From the NCBI RefSeq assembly GCF_902806685.2, contig NC_048556.1, positions 7,316,001 through 7,380,000 of the forward strand: 64,000 nt of DNA, read 5' to 3'. Below the pieces are notes generated by a model that did not search any database, was not told where the DNA came from, and saw only the letters and a program-made list of their open reading frames with translations. The translations under genes were made by a program, and so were the position numbers. Source of the DNA: Maniola hyperantus (taxonomy: Eukaryota > Arthropoda > Insecta > Lepidoptera > Nymphalidae). This document shows, piece after piece, positions 44,951 to 56,868 of this stretch (position 1 is the stretch's first letter; every line of letters begins with the position of its first letter).

Positions 44951-45179
44951 ATGATTTATATAGATAAAAGGTACATTAAATAAATTATACCTTTTTACAA
45001 AAATTACTTAAGACCAAGCTATAAATAGGTTGGTTTGACTATTCACTGTACATTTTACGTACGTCTACTCTAAATATATGACGTAAGCAAAAGACGCTTA
45101 AACTGCGAAATAAAGTAATATAGCGCCATCTATTATTCTGCCCTCATAAACAACAATTTGGGCATTGGTGCTTTAGCTA

Positions 45180-45214
45180 ATAAAAAGACTGACTGACTGA
45201 CTGATCTATCAAGG
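45180..45214 (-). repeat. Family C end fragment
   Basis: 'aagactgactgactgactga' + 'tctatcaa' is the end of family C in reverse. Confidence 0.5.
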
Positions 45215-45504
45215 GTTTTGAAAAAATACAAAAATACCTTTTTGATGATTGCCTACGTCATAAAAGGAATAACGGCGGTTACGCACTTGATAGATTATCA
45301 GTACCTATATTATCATAAATTCGAAAGTGAGTTTGTTTGTTGGTTGGTTCTTCAATCACGTCGCAATGGAGCAACGGATCGACAGCTTATGACAACGATC
45401 GACTTATGGCATATGACGTAGATATTTTTTATATTCGTTTTTTACGCATTCGGATCGGATGAGTGCGTGATCGCTCTATTTCATATTTCAAATAGAATTC
45501 AAAT

Positions 45505-45765
45505 GAAAAATCCGGCGAGTCGGACTCGCACACGAAGAGTTCCGTAACATTTTTTTTTTCATGGCAGCCATTTTGAAATTTTTATTATTTGTTGTTATAG
45601 CGGCAATAGAAATACACATTATATTATGAATATTTAAACTCTCTACTATTACAGTAGATACAGTACAGCACAGTACAGCCCGCTGACGGACAGATGGACG
45701 GACGGACAGTGGAGGCTTAGTAATAGGGTCCCGTTGGCACCCTTCAGATACGGAACCCTAAAAGT
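45505..45765 (-). repeat. Family D interspersed repeat
   Basis: 'tccggcgagtcggactcgca' at the far end and 'ttcagatacggaaccctaaa' at the near end in reverse, with a 'ggacggacagatggacgg'-type microsatellite. Confidence 0.75.
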
Positions 45766-46089
45766 CAACTTGAAAATTATTTTATCACCGCGCAATTAGA
45801 ATCGAGTTTTATTTCACAACTTGTGTGATTGCATGAATTTTTCTGTGTGCATTTTTATATTATTTTGATGCCAGTTCATCAAGCATGTATCATGATTTCC
45901 CCATGGTACGTGTACCAGTGCCTATTAATGATTCTCGCATTTTAGCGAAATGGCTAGCAATTTTTACACGTATATGTTTTTGATAGCAATGCTAAATTAC
46001 GAAATGTGTTAAACATTAAAGAAGAAAAATTATTTGAAAAATATAGCTAATTTTCTTTTTTAAACCATAATAAATTATGAATGTGAAAA

Positions 46090-46255
46090 TGTCTGTCATT
46101 TTCCCTATCCATCCGTTCACCCAATTTTCAGGATATTTAGCACAACTTGCGTTCCAGAGATGTACTTTTTATCTCGGAACATCAAAGGGTTCCCACGGGA
46201 TTTTAAAAAAAACTTAAAAATCACGCGGATGAAGTGACGCAAGCTTATCATCTAA
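46090..46255 (-). repeat. Family B interspersed repeat
   Basis: 'ctatccatccgttcacccaa' to 'acgcggatgaagtgacgcaa' in reverse. Confidence 0.75.
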
Positions 46256-46794
46256 TTTTTATTAATTTCAAAGTAGCTAAAACCCTTAAGTCTCCTCCTC
46301 CTAAACTCCTACTAGTAGTAAGTTATATACGAAGCCAAAGACATGTGTCAAAATATACGTAAGTAAGTTTGGGAGTTATGAGGGAACAGATTAGCTGTAA
46401 TTGGGTCAAATGGTTGGTTTATTAGTAGTTCTCTAACAACGATTTATCAAACAAAAGGTTTAAATTTTGGCTAAAAGGTTGAATAAATTCTGTGGCTACG
46501 CTCGGCCAAAACGTTTATGAATGCATTGAAGTACCCATAAATCCAGCTGTCATCTAAGCAAACCATTTGAATACTGTTTGAAAACGCCACGCATGCACTA
46601 TTGTTATAAGTAGGGTCACCATATCCATAGTAAAGATTATTCCTATGACGATATTTTCTTCACAACTTTAACTGCGTGAAGCAATGTCAAAAAAATTGCA
46701 TACGCGCATAAAACGTCCTTGTCTCACTACACCTCACATGTTGTTCATACTTTTCCACCCGTGTCATATTATATCAATAAATATATTTTATTTA

Positions 46795-46990
46795 TTACTA
46801 GATGATACAGGACTTTGTCTGCGTATATTTAGATTTTTAAGTCCCGAAGGAACTCTGATCTCTCTCCGTCCTTTCAACTATCTCTATGGCAAAAATCACG
46901 TTGATTACCTAGTTGCTTAGTTAGGGCGTGAAGGAAGGACAAACAAACAAACAAACACACTTTCGCATTTATAATACTATAGTATGGATC
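46795..46990 (+). repeat. Family B, forward arm of an inverted pair
   Basis: 'ttactagatgatacaggact' to 'cacactttcgcatttataat'. Followed after about 15 bp by the reversed copy. Confidence 0.8.
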
Positions 46991-47003
46991 ATTAATCAGT
47001 GAC

Positions 47004-47232
47004 CATATTATAAATGCGAAAGTGTGTTTGTTTGTTGGTTTATTGGTTTGTTGGTTTGTCCTTCAATCACATCATAATGGAGCAACGGATCAACGTGATT
47101 TTTTGCATGGATATCGTTAAAGGCCTGGAGAGCGACATCGGCTACTTTATATCTCGGAAAATCAAAGAGTTCCCACGGGATTTTTAAAAAACATAATTCC
47201 ACGAGGACAAAGTCGCTGACATTAGCTAGTTA
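47004..47232 (-). repeat. Family B, reverse arm of an inverted pair
   Basis: 'tattataaatgcgaaagtgt' to 'aagtcgctgacattagctag' in reverse. The two 3' ends face each other across 47.0 kb. Confidence 0.82.
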
Positions 47233-47510
47233 ATATATAATAGTATTGATTTGCTTAAGGTATCTGGAAAAAAAGTGTCTATTCTATTTTATATTATCAT
47301 GGTAACCCTAACAGACTGCCCCAGTGCTAGTCGGCCACTCCAAGCGCGTAAGCAATTATGTTTCCGAGTGTACCCTCTCTATAAACTGCCTTTGTCTCGT
47401 AGATAAATACGGTTTTATTCTTGCGTACGGTTATTCACTTAAAAGACGAGTTAATATTCTGCAAGACGAGATAAAAGGAGGAACCATAGCGCGCTCTCTG
47501 GCACTTTCCA

Positions 47511-47661
47511 GTACTTGACAGGTCGAGATGGTAATTAGGGTATGAGGCGCCTCGCACACCCGCACGTCACCCGCGCTATCCCACACCGGGGGCTGTGTGT
47601 GTGTACCGTGCGGGGCGTCCCCACCACGACTGCCATCTCGACCGGACGCTGTCGCGTACTA
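47511..47661. mobile_element. GC-rich palindromic element, copy 11
   Basis: 'gtacttgacaggtcgagatg' at the left and 'gccatctcgaccggacgctg' + 'tcgcgtact' at the right, with small insertions in the right terminus. Confidence 0.85.
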
Positions 47662-47664
47662 AAG

Positions 47665-47795
47665 TTTGGTTCTCATTTTTGGATATAAACCAATCAAACT
47701 CAAATAAATTTTGCAGACACGTTTTAGAAACTAATATCTGTGTGTGGTTCACTAGATTACTGTAAAAATGTGTAGTTTAAAGTTATAAGGGCTCA
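47665..47795. mobile_element. One-armed relative of the 14.7-kb fold-back element
   Basis: 'taaaccaatcaaactcaaat', 'gttttagaaactaatatctg' + 'tgtgtggttcactag' match the left arm of the element at 14.7 kb. Confidence 0.65.
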
Positions 47796-48003
47796 AAGCT
47801 ATGGAAAGCGCAGGGGGGCGCGCTAGTTTACTTCTCTTAAAATTGTATGAAAATGGCAAAATGCTAATCACTTCGCGACTACTAAACAATTTTGTGTCTG
47901 CGACAGCGCGAGTCGCGACGTGGTCTGGCTGCTACATGGAATCCAAATACAACCACAACATCATTTTTGACACTGTGGTGTGGTCCGCCTGAATAGACAC
48001 TTA

Positions 48004-48149
48004 CCCTCTAACAAATAAACCTGGAATAGCGGTGGAATAGTTATACTCTGTTTTGTCTTTCTCTCTCATCAATAATTTGATATTTGAACGAAAAAGACAA
48101 AACAGAGTATAACTATTCCACCGCTATTCCAGGTTTATTTGTTAGAGGG
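48004..48149. mobile_element. Perfect hairpin MITE with TTA target-site duplication
   Basis: Arms start CCCTCTAACAAATAAACC and pair without a mismatch for 57 bases, with a 32-bp loop (48061-48092). TTA lies directly outside both ends as a direct repeat (48001-48003 and 48150-48152). That explains the single mismatch at the outer edge of the palindrome. A 3-bp TTA duplication is typical of PIF/Harbinger-type MITEs. Confidence 0.9.
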
Positions 48150-49029
48150 TTAGTGTTTCATGAGAGCCGTAACTAAGCTCAAATTGAAACGTAAATTCGA
48201 AATTAACGTCATTTTGGGAGTCAAATTATGGTGAAAATGCAAATGGATCAAAACAGGAACGTTCGCGCAATCAATTCTGTTTTTGTATGATTTCGTAGCC
48301 ATTATAGTGCTACGCTGCTACAAATAGCTCTACGCAGCTACAAACAAGTCTACGCTGCTGTCACGGCCATCCCTGTCCGTGACATAGGAGGTTTTTTATT
48401 CCGTAACAAGTACTGCGATCTCACCTGGTGGTAAGTGAGGACGCAGTCTAAGTCAGTGAGCGGCATCGTACCGGAACGGTAAAAAATATAGCATTTAAAA
48501 AAAAACGCGTTTTTTATGTGGTATCATATTTGGACTGAACTGGACTATTATTACTACTAACTACTTACTACTAATGTATATATATGATTAATATTCAGTG
48601 ATAGAACTGGGTATTCAATGAATTACATTACACAGTGGAATTGGTACGGCACCGCACGTTTAGATTCTAAAATAATATAAACATTGGTCCTTGCAATAAC
48701 GGTTTCGCTGAATATTAATTAATTTCGCACATTCGATATACCGAGGCCGTCCGAAATAACATTTTGTGAAAACAGGTGACAAAATGTTAAATAGGATATC
48801 GTATTTACCTAATAATGAATTTATAAGTATGTTTTCATAAGAGAAAATGTTTATTGAAAAATGTACTAAACCCTAATAAAAATAAATTGTTTTACTAGCA
48901 CGATTTCAATATTTTAACAGGTTTTTTTGGGTTTTTGCAACGATCTTTATCTCTCTTTTTATTTTTCTCATATTGTGTTAGGCGAAATTTTAAGGCTGCT
49001 TTCACATTGAAGTTTTTTATTTTATTAAG

Positions 49030-49256
49030 GTACTAGCTGATGCCCGCGACTTCGTCCGTGTGGATTTAGGTTTCTGAAACTCCTGTGGGAACTCTCTGAT
49101 TTACCGGGATAAAAAGTAGCCTATGTCACTCTCCAGGTCTTTAACTATACCCATGCGTTGAATTCACCCTTCAATCACGTCGATCCGTTGCTCCGTTGCG
49201 ACGTGATTGAATTACAAACCAACAAACAAATACACTTTCCATTTATAATATGCGTA
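49030..49256 (+). repeat. Family B interspersed repeat
   Basis: 'ggtactagctgatgcccgcg' to 'aaatacactttccatttata' + 'atatg', subtype with 'ttgctccgttgcgacgtgat'. Confidence 0.83.
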
Positions 49257-49856
49257 GTGATAATTTTTGATCTAGATTCGTATATTGCACATTTTGTGAT
49301 GGAAATGAATCAGTATTTTATAATTAGGTAACGCTACATGTGCAATATGAAATAGTTATATCCTAATATTTAACAAAAAAGTCTACAGTACTGGAAGTTC
49401 CCTTTATCCATGCTAGTTTAATCAAATAACTCAACGGAAGAGAATTCATTAGTTAAATATTATTATCATATTCGGAAAGCGTTTTATTAGCCGCCGGTTA
49501 TACTTTGATGAAAATTTAATGTCCCTCCTCGGGAACTGAATTGAAGCCGAGGTAATATTCAAGAGCAAAATTTTAATTAAACCCGTTCTTCGGCAATAAA
49601 AATAAAATTTAGATTCTTAGTAGGTATTTCGATTTTTGTTAAAGCTTCAAGATTTGAAAATTAATTTTCAAGGGAATCCTTTGAAAAGAGCACGAAATAT
49701 AAATTGTGGCGGCTGCAGGTTAGCTGTTATGCTTTCATTAGCCGACTACGAAAAAAGGAGGCAATTTGAATGTCGATGATTTTTTTTACCATGTCCGTAC
49801 AGAACGTTCGTTTTTCAGTTTTTCCACTAAAGAATATAGGTTTTGAGAGTGTATGT

Positions 49857-50010
49857 ATAGTCCGCGACAGGTCGAGATGGCGATCGGGGTATGAGGTCGG
49901 AGAGGTTCCGCATACCCGCACGTTTCCCGCGTTCGCTCGCACCGGCTTAGCGCGGGGGCTATGCGGGTGTGTGGTCCCCGCCCTGATTGCCATCTCAACC
50001 TGTCGTGTAA
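49857..50010. mobile_element. GC-rich palindromic element, copy 12
   Basis: 'tatagtccgcgacaggtcga' at the left and 'gccatctcaacctgtcgtgt' at the right; core 'caccggcttagcgcgggggc'. Confidence 0.88.
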
Positions 50011-50079
50011 TGTACCTACTTTGCTTCATTTTGTTTAGACATCAATGACTGGCGCTCTGTTAAGCTTTTTTCTTACGTT

Positions 50080-50272
50080 GGTAGGTCTGCTGCGCGATTG
50101 CAAGAGAATGACAGCTACAATGTCACGATCGCAATCATCTCTGATTAGTTTACGCTCGCTCACTATTGGCTACAATGCATTGTTGCAATAAGAATCGCAC
50201 AAATTCAGCCAATCAAAACAATTGAGATTGTAATAATGATTGATGCAGGTTTTAGACAATCGCCCTACTGAT
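50080..50272. mobile_element. MITE, copy 2 of the family at 11.7 kb
   Basis: 'gtaggtctgctgcgcgattg' + 'caagagaatgacagctacaa' at the left and 'acaatcgccctactg' at the right form a TIR; the interior matches copy 1 over about 160 bases. Confidence 0.82.
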
Positions 50273-50577
50273 TCATAGCGTAACGTCAATTACATATATC
50301 ATCGACAATGTGCCTTACCGTACTGTACTGTACCTACCTTTAATGTTTATCAATTCGTCTTTGCCGAAAATATTATATTATCCATTTATTTGATGTTATT
50401 ATAATACCAATATCGGGCTTGTGCATCAACTCGAACGATCTTCACGAGTCAAAGACACGTGTGTGTCTAGAGGTTGTTAGAGCAACGTGTCTGAAAGCCT
50501 GAGGCATGTCCAGGCCGATCGAACACTGACCACGTATCACGAGGATGCCGCCATTATACCTAATCCATACTTCCATA

Positions 50578-50812
50578 CTTTTACTATACTAATATTATAA
50601 ATGTGAAAGTGTGTCTATCTGTCTCTCTGTCTGTCTGCTAGATTTTCACGGCCCAACTGTTCAACCGATTTTGATGAAATTTGGTAAAGAGTTAGCTTTT
50701 ATATCGGGGAAGGACATAGGCTACTTTTTATCCCGGAAAATTAAAGCGTTCCAATGGGATTTAAAAAAACTTAAATCTACGCGGACGAAGTCGCGGGCAT
50801 CATCTAGTTCAG
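50578..50812 (-). repeat. Family B interspersed repeat, near-consensus
   Basis: 'actatactaatattataaat' to 'gtcgcgggcatcatctagtt' in reverse, with 'caaccgattttgatgaaatt'. Confidence 0.85.
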
Positions 50813-50825
50813 AATAAAAGAGATA

Positions 50826-51655
50826 GTTATGCTTGCAATTTCTCTACGTGACCAAATCAGAAACGAGGAGATTCGTAGGAGAACCAGAGTAACCAACACA
50901 GCTCAGCGAGTTGCAAAGTCGCAATGGGCAGGTCATATACATAGTTCGAAAAACCGATAGAAGTTGGGGTCCCAAGGTGCTAAAATTGCGACCTCGCACC
51001 GAAAAGCGCACCTCGGTTGGAAGACCCATTACTAGGTGGACATACAGTTTATATTTCCGTGAGATATTCAAAGGACATACAACTAAATTAATGATTGTGG
51101 CCCAGAAAACTGTGTAAGCAATTAAATCAAGCATATACTTAAGTCGAATTAAATTATTCATATCACACACCTATTAAATACCTACCCGTACGGTTTTAAC
51201 CCTTAAATATTTATTAAAGGTCATTTCATTAAGCCACCTTTGACCGTCGTGTGTTCTATTTACGTGCAAGGTCAGATCGACTGACTGTTTATAATAACAA
51301 TCATTTAAATTTTATACTAATCGTAAAAATATGGTTTCACTTTTTGTTTGATGGCATTTTTACCGACCATTTTCACTTAAATCCAAGAGCCCGTAACGAG
51401 GGAATCCGTAGCAATTCAAAGACCGTAGCACAAAGGATTAGCAAGCTGTGTACCAGTGCAGAGTAGGCTAAGTTTGTCGCAAAACCAATAACCGCTGATG
51501 CTTCTGGAATGGAAATCCAGTACCGGCGACCTCCAGATCGCTGGACTGACAACTTTAGGTAGCGGGAAGTGACTGAATTAGAAACGCGGAGGACTGTGTG
51601 CAACGTGTCCTCAGAAAGGCCTGCCTCCAGCAGTAAATGGGTTGATGATGAAGGG
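50826..51655 (+). pseudogene. RTE-type LINE 3' remnant
   Basis: The + strand reads, with breaks, SLRDQIRNEEIRRRTRV then QRVAKSQWAGHI and, after a frameshift, RSWGPKVLKLRPRTEKRTSV and GRPITRW. This is the familiar C terminus of RTE-like endonuclease-reverse transcriptase elements in Lepidoptera. It is followed by a second tail-like segment near 51535-51655 (RWTDNFR..., ending 'gggttgatgatga'). Several frameshifts; inactive. Confidence 0.75.
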
Positions 51656-51669
51656 CCTGTAGAACATTG

Positions 51670-52900
51670 TGTGGAGGTGCTTGATAGAGACTAAAAGATT
51701 CCTCTATGTTACCATTGTAATCACTTGCATTTCTATTGGATCATCGGTCACTGTCTCCACACACCCAGATGAGGTAAATAGGTATAATATAGATATACAG
51801 AATAATTATTGTCAAGTCAGGACTCAGGCTTCTTCTACAAAGGTTGTCACTTAAAATTCATTTCATATGCATACTAAATAAAATGAAAATTTTCATATTC
51901 TGATGAAATTTTAAACTTCCTTGAAAGTTTTATAACTTTTACGTCAGCGCAAAGCATGTTACCTTTTTCCGGCTTAAATTATCTGAAGTAGGTATATTTC
52001 AAGCAAAGACTAAAGGGAAAAATAGATAGGATATATTGTGATGTTTAATATATAACGCATCTTGAGATGGACTATCGGCTTTTTCTCATTAAAAAGAAGC
52101 CAATAGCAATACATCAGGACGTTCACTTTTCTGCTTACTTGTTTACTCCCGCACTTATTGCCAAGCATTCTTCACGTGACAGCTAGAAAACGTGGCAAAG
52201 CTTAGCTAGAATGACGCAGAGGGACTCTGATACCTACGTGAAACAAACTGCAAATGATTGAAGAACTGCACGGTAAATAGATCATACTAAAAGCCCGTAT
52301 ACGATTTGTAAAACAGCACGTTTACTAAAAGTAACAAAGACAATGGTGTTTAAGTATGTTTATTCACTAATGATTTTACTTATGCACAAATTGTATACTT
52401 TCACAATTCTTATATTACGTAAGTATAAGGTTTCTCGAAATTTTTGTATTTACTTATAGGATTTTTTTTACTTTTCAAGTTTATTTAGATATACTTAGGT
52501 GTCATCCTTAAGTGCTTGCGGGAATTCAGGGATAATACCTTCATTGGATAAGGCCAATAAAAACGAAATATATCGAGCGTAGTTCAGTCTTGCCTAGGTA
52601 ATAAGGCGCCTAGTGACACCGGCACGCGTCTACTGGGATACACTTCCTATTTTTAATTGGGTATTACTATATCAAATATAAATTGTTTCTCAGTGATTAT
52701 CAAATAGAGGATCTTCCAAAATAAGTAAAATCCACGTCCTTTGTTAGTTTTAAGTGTAATAACCATTTTAAATTATCGATAAGACTAAAAAAGTACGTCA
52801 TTATGATGTGACGTCAAAATCTAGTATTTCGTAGAATATCCTTAGAATATCGCATATTAAGTGCACGTTTTGACGTTTGATAAAAAGTCACTGATTTGAC
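51670..52900. other. Intergenic, nothing recognised
   Basis: AT-rich with no credible exon or repeat boundary. Confidence 0.35.
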
Positions 52901-52959
52901 TAGTTGTCAAATATCGTATTGCCTTCAAACAGTTCAACTATAGAAAGAAAGAATCCTTG

Positions 52960-53310
52960 CAATCACACGTTGACGTTGTTTCAGGCTACCAATTTTTCAG
53001 TTAGTTTTCACTCAAGTCTGTGATCGGGTGATGAAATTTGTGTGTTGTACCGTGAAGGCAAATCCTTTCGACCCGTCAATCAGCCGCTGTGACAGTGGCC
53101 GCCCCGGGGAAATACACTAAGTGCTTTCACAGTTCGCACATAGTATCTCGTGCCGCGTCCCTACGGGCGAGTTAGCTGGCGTTAAAGCACCGTCTAAAAG
53201 CTTGGCCATGGAGTTTAACGTGCATTTACTACCAAGCAAGCTTGCACTCTTGAGATCGTCTGTCCACTTAATGGGGTCTTGGATCAAGCTGTATTTCGGA
53301 TTTTAGTGGA
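52960..53310. other. Non-repetitive segment of balanced composition
   Basis: It stands out from its neighbours by composition and by having no repeat that I recognise. A short frame (MEFNVHLLPSKLALLRSSVHL) starts at 53210. It could be an exon of an unseen gene, but I see no family match. Confidence 0.3.
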
Positions 53311-54231
53311 CCAATTTTAATAAAATTGGAGTTGGAGGTCACAATACCTTCAATTTGATGATTGATTTATAGTATCAATAGATACTAGATCGTCAAAACT
53401 GTTGCAGGTTCATGGGTAAATAATAGAAAAGGTAGAGCAAACTGCCTTTATTAAATTATACGTCGTAATCTTTGTAATATAATCCTTATTATAATAATTA
53501 TTAAATCCTGATAAATAATCAGTATATCAGCAGAAAAATATCTTCATAAACCTCAAAAGACTGAAAATAAAATGGTAAAATAAATAACTAGATCAGTTCA
53601 AACACAGCACAGTGATATCAGTCTCATCATTGGCTGAAATGTTTTCGCACCAAAGTGTCATTCGACTCGCACTCTAATAGATGTTAGCGTATCATATGTT
53701 TCCTGATCATGGTTGCTGAAATAGAAAGTAAGATAATGTAAGTTTGGTTTTGCATTACAGTTTTTGAGGAGTGCCCTAGAACTATGAGAGCCCGATTGAT
53801 TTGAAAAATACACACGCATAACGTTCACCTTTACATTGCACAAAGAAATTCTGAAAAATAATACTGTAAAATGGTTTCAGCTTTTAAAGTACCAAGTCCC
53901 ACTCGATACCGCTGAAGCCTGAACGTTTCGCAGCGATGCACATTAATTTTTCAGCGTCGCCCGCCGGAAACTGTCGGTTCGCGGCAAGATAAATTGATAC
54001 ATCATGGCCGGTAGATAACATCTCGACAATGGTTAAGCTTGTAACTATAGGGAGTAATGGCCAGCTTACACGGTCCGGGAAATCTTGTATTTGAACTATC
54101 CCGATCCGGATACAAGAAGAAATTGTTAAAGTGCTATTTAAAGTCAATTTTTATCCGATCTCTTGTAAAGGAATTGTTAAATGGAATTCACAGTAGCTAT
54201 ACGAATAGTCTAGAAATATCAGTAGTCAGTA

Positions 54232-54440
54232 CCCATATTATAAATTCGACAATGTATCATTTCGTTTGTTGGTTTGTAGTTCAATCACACCACAACGGAG
54301 CATCGGATCGATGTGGTTTTTGCATGGGTATAGTTTAAGACCGGACTATTACAAAGGCTACTTTTTATGCCGGAAAATGAAACACAACACACACACAACA
54401 CCTAAATCCACGCGGACGAAGTCGCGAGCACAGCGAGATA
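54232..54440 (-). repeat. Family B interspersed repeat
   Basis: 'acccatattataaattcgac' to 'cacgcggacgaagtcgcgag' in reverse. Confidence 0.78.
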
Positions 54441-54499
54441 AGAATTATTCAAGCATGTGAAAAATGCATTTCCATTAAATATACCTAATATTATTACCT

Positions 54500-54625
54500 A
54501 TTAGCCCTGACCGCGAATTTGTCCACGTGGGTTTGGTTACTTTGAAATTCTGGAGGAATCCATTATTTTTCCGAGATAAAAAGTATATCCTACGTCCTTC
54601 TTCAGTTAGTTAGTATTTAAGCTTT
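54500..54625 (+). repeat. Family B 5' fragment
   Basis: 'ttagccctgaccgcgaattt' + 'gtccacgtgggtttgg' then 'ttccgagataaaaagtatat'. The 3' part is lost. Confidence 0.6.
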
Positions 54626-54954
54626 GTGCCAAAGAATGTAAATTTCTCACCGTCTTATATCGGAACCTGTGAGTTAGATGATTGATACATCATAGTTGGT
54701 AGAGAACATTTCGATAATGGCTTGGTTTACTTGCATTTGAACTTCCCCGATCTGGATCAAGAAATTGTAAAAAAATACTCGATCTTCTGTAAAGGAATTG
54801 TTAAATGGAATACTAAGAAATTCCTATAAGAGTTTGTTTAAAACTTGAGCATTGAAAGATTCCTTTGAATTTTGAAATATTTTAATATTGTAATGTTTTC
54901 TTAGTTTGAGAGTAAGTAATAAGAAGTAGGTAACTAAAGTTCAGGTAACATCAC

Positions 54955-55105
54955 AACCCAATTATTATAAACGCGAATGTGTTTGTTTGTTGGTTTGTTC
55001 TTCAATCTCGCTGTAACGTAGTAATGGATGGGTGTGTTTTTGCATGGATATAGTTAGAGACCTAGACTTAGAATCCACGCGGACGAATGCGCGGAAATCA
55101 GTTAT
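54955..55105 (-). repeat. Family B, internally deleted
   Basis: 'cccaattattataaacgcga' to 'aatccacgcggacgaatgcg' in reverse, lacking the middle part. Confidence 0.7.
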
Positions 55106-55619
55106 TCTTTTTTCAACAAACAAAACATTAATATTTATTTCAACAAATGAACCGTGAATATTTATTTTCTATTGATTAGGCTCCTGAGGATGCACGTTGC
55201 ACTGATTTTAATACTTATTTGAGTAAACTCATACTGCAATAAATGATTCCAACACATGCTCATACTGAGTTCCTATGTGTTAAAATGCATATCTCAACCG
55301 CTCCCCGGTCAGGAAAATTCGTTAAATCCGTATCGTGTAAAGTGGCTATTAGGTTATATTCTAACTTTGTGTGCGATAAAAATGCAAACCTTTTTAAAGT
55401 GAAGATTTAACGTTTATTTTCTGTTTGTTGTTTGCGGTTCATTAAAGCAATTTATGCTGTGTTAACAAACTTTATAAAAAATACACTACATTACTTAGCA
55501 ACTATAATAGAAAAACTTAGGTTGGACTTTTTGTAAACCAATGCTGTGAAACACTCTGTTAACTTTTTACAGAGTTGTAATATTGCCGTTATACTAGTGA
55601 TTTCAGAACTATGTATAAG

Positions 55620-55790
55620 AAGGAAGTTGTCCAAGCCTTCATGATTTGGACACTCTTGAAGAAGTTGTCTATTCATTCTTGCCTTGAAGGTTATATACGT
55701 GGAAATACGGATGCCAGAAGAGCATCCCACACCTTAGCGGTTACTTAGTATCAGAAACGTTGAGCAAAAACGTTTCATAGCGTAGATTGG
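55620..55790 (+). repeat. Dispersed repeat, type unknown
   Basis: 'tcattcttgccttgaaggtt' + 'atatacgtggaaatacgg' and 'agagcatcccacacc' are part of it; 'ctcttgccttgaaggtattc' at 63316 is a second short copy. Confidence 0.5.
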
Positions 55791-55989
55791 ATGTCGACCA
55801 CAAATAAGGGTGCCAACGAGCTTCCGAAAAACAAGTAAATCACCGATTGCTGATGCTGAAAGCATCGTGTCTGCTATGGTCCTTACATACAGATGTCGTC
55901 AAAATTAATGTTCGCTTGCATGATTTATGCTACACGTTACAAAAGCTATGACATTGGACCTAACATATCCCTTTAGGCTGTAAACAGAA

Positions 55990-56065
55990 ATCTGTATGTT
56001 GAAAAGGCGGGTCGGCGTGATAAAGTGCCACAATTGGGGCGAGCCTGAAAAATGTTGTAGATTTA
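55990..56065 (+). repeat. Short repeat 'gttgaaaaggcgggtc', copy 1
   Basis: 'tgttgaaaaggcgggtcggc' + 'gtgataaagtgcca' and 'ggcgagcctgaaaaatgttg'. A second copy lies 420 bp downstream. Confidence 0.75.
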
Positions 56066-56409
56066 TAAACGCTGCCTGTATCGCTTGATTGATGTTTGCA
56101 GGTAAGTATGTAAATATGGCAAAAAAAGTCTCTAATTTCGCATTAACATATGACGATACTGCGGTGCTGCGAGTGAAGTTGAACTGTCATGGGCAGTTAT
56201 AGGTACCAATCAACCGTCGCGTCGTGACCCGTCGTGACCTCGAATCATGCAACTGAGTCGAAATATTGAGAGTTAAAAATCGCCTAGTAAATCGTGGTAC
56301 GTACCCGTCTTTTACAATACAATATATGTATCGTTAAACCACGAAAAAAGCTTGAAATCATTACTATACAAAATATGTTTTTACATATATTTAAGCTGTA
56401 AAGTGCCAT

Positions 56410-56485
56410 GTGTCTGTTGAAAAGGCGGGTCGCAGTGATAAAGTGGCCAGATCTCGGCGAGCCTGAAAAATATCCGTGATTTATA
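56410..56485 (+). repeat. Short repeat 'gttgaaaaggcgggtc', copy 2
   Basis: 'tgttgaaaaggcgggtcgca' + 'gtgataaagtggcc' and 'ggcgagcctgaaaaatatcc'. A third, weaker relative is at 57598-57655. Confidence 0.75.
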
Positions 56486-56679
56486 CCCACTGTGCGTTTT
56501 GTTGGACTCAAATTTCAGTCTTGATTGAGATTAATATTGGCCTGGATTGATATTTTAATCGTGATTCAGAGCAGTCACTGACCTACGAAAAAAGCAATCA
56601 GTGATTATTATTTCTATTCAGTTATAATTAAAGTTGAGACACGTGGCCTAGTTGTGACAACGTATATCAATCAATTACT

Positions 56680-56868
56680 TTATGCCCGTGACTTCGTCCG
56701 CGTGGACTACGCAAATTTCAAACCCCTATTTTACCCCTTAGGGGTTGAATTTCCATCATAATAGCTCTACATGCATGCCAAATTTCAGCCCGATCCGTCC
56801 AGTAGTTTGACCTGTGCGTTGATAGATCAGTTAGTTAGCTTTTACTTTTATATACCTATTTAGATTAG
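56680..56868 (+). repeat. Family C interspersed repeat
   Basis: 'tatgcccgtgacttcgtccg' then 'caaacccctattttacccct' and 'gttgatagatcagttagtta' to 'ttatatacctatttagatta'. Confidence 0.8.

Noticed and set aside
46795..47232. Single large palindromic transposon
   Set aside because: The two arms are separate family B copies in opposite orientation with different decay, not one element's inverted ends.
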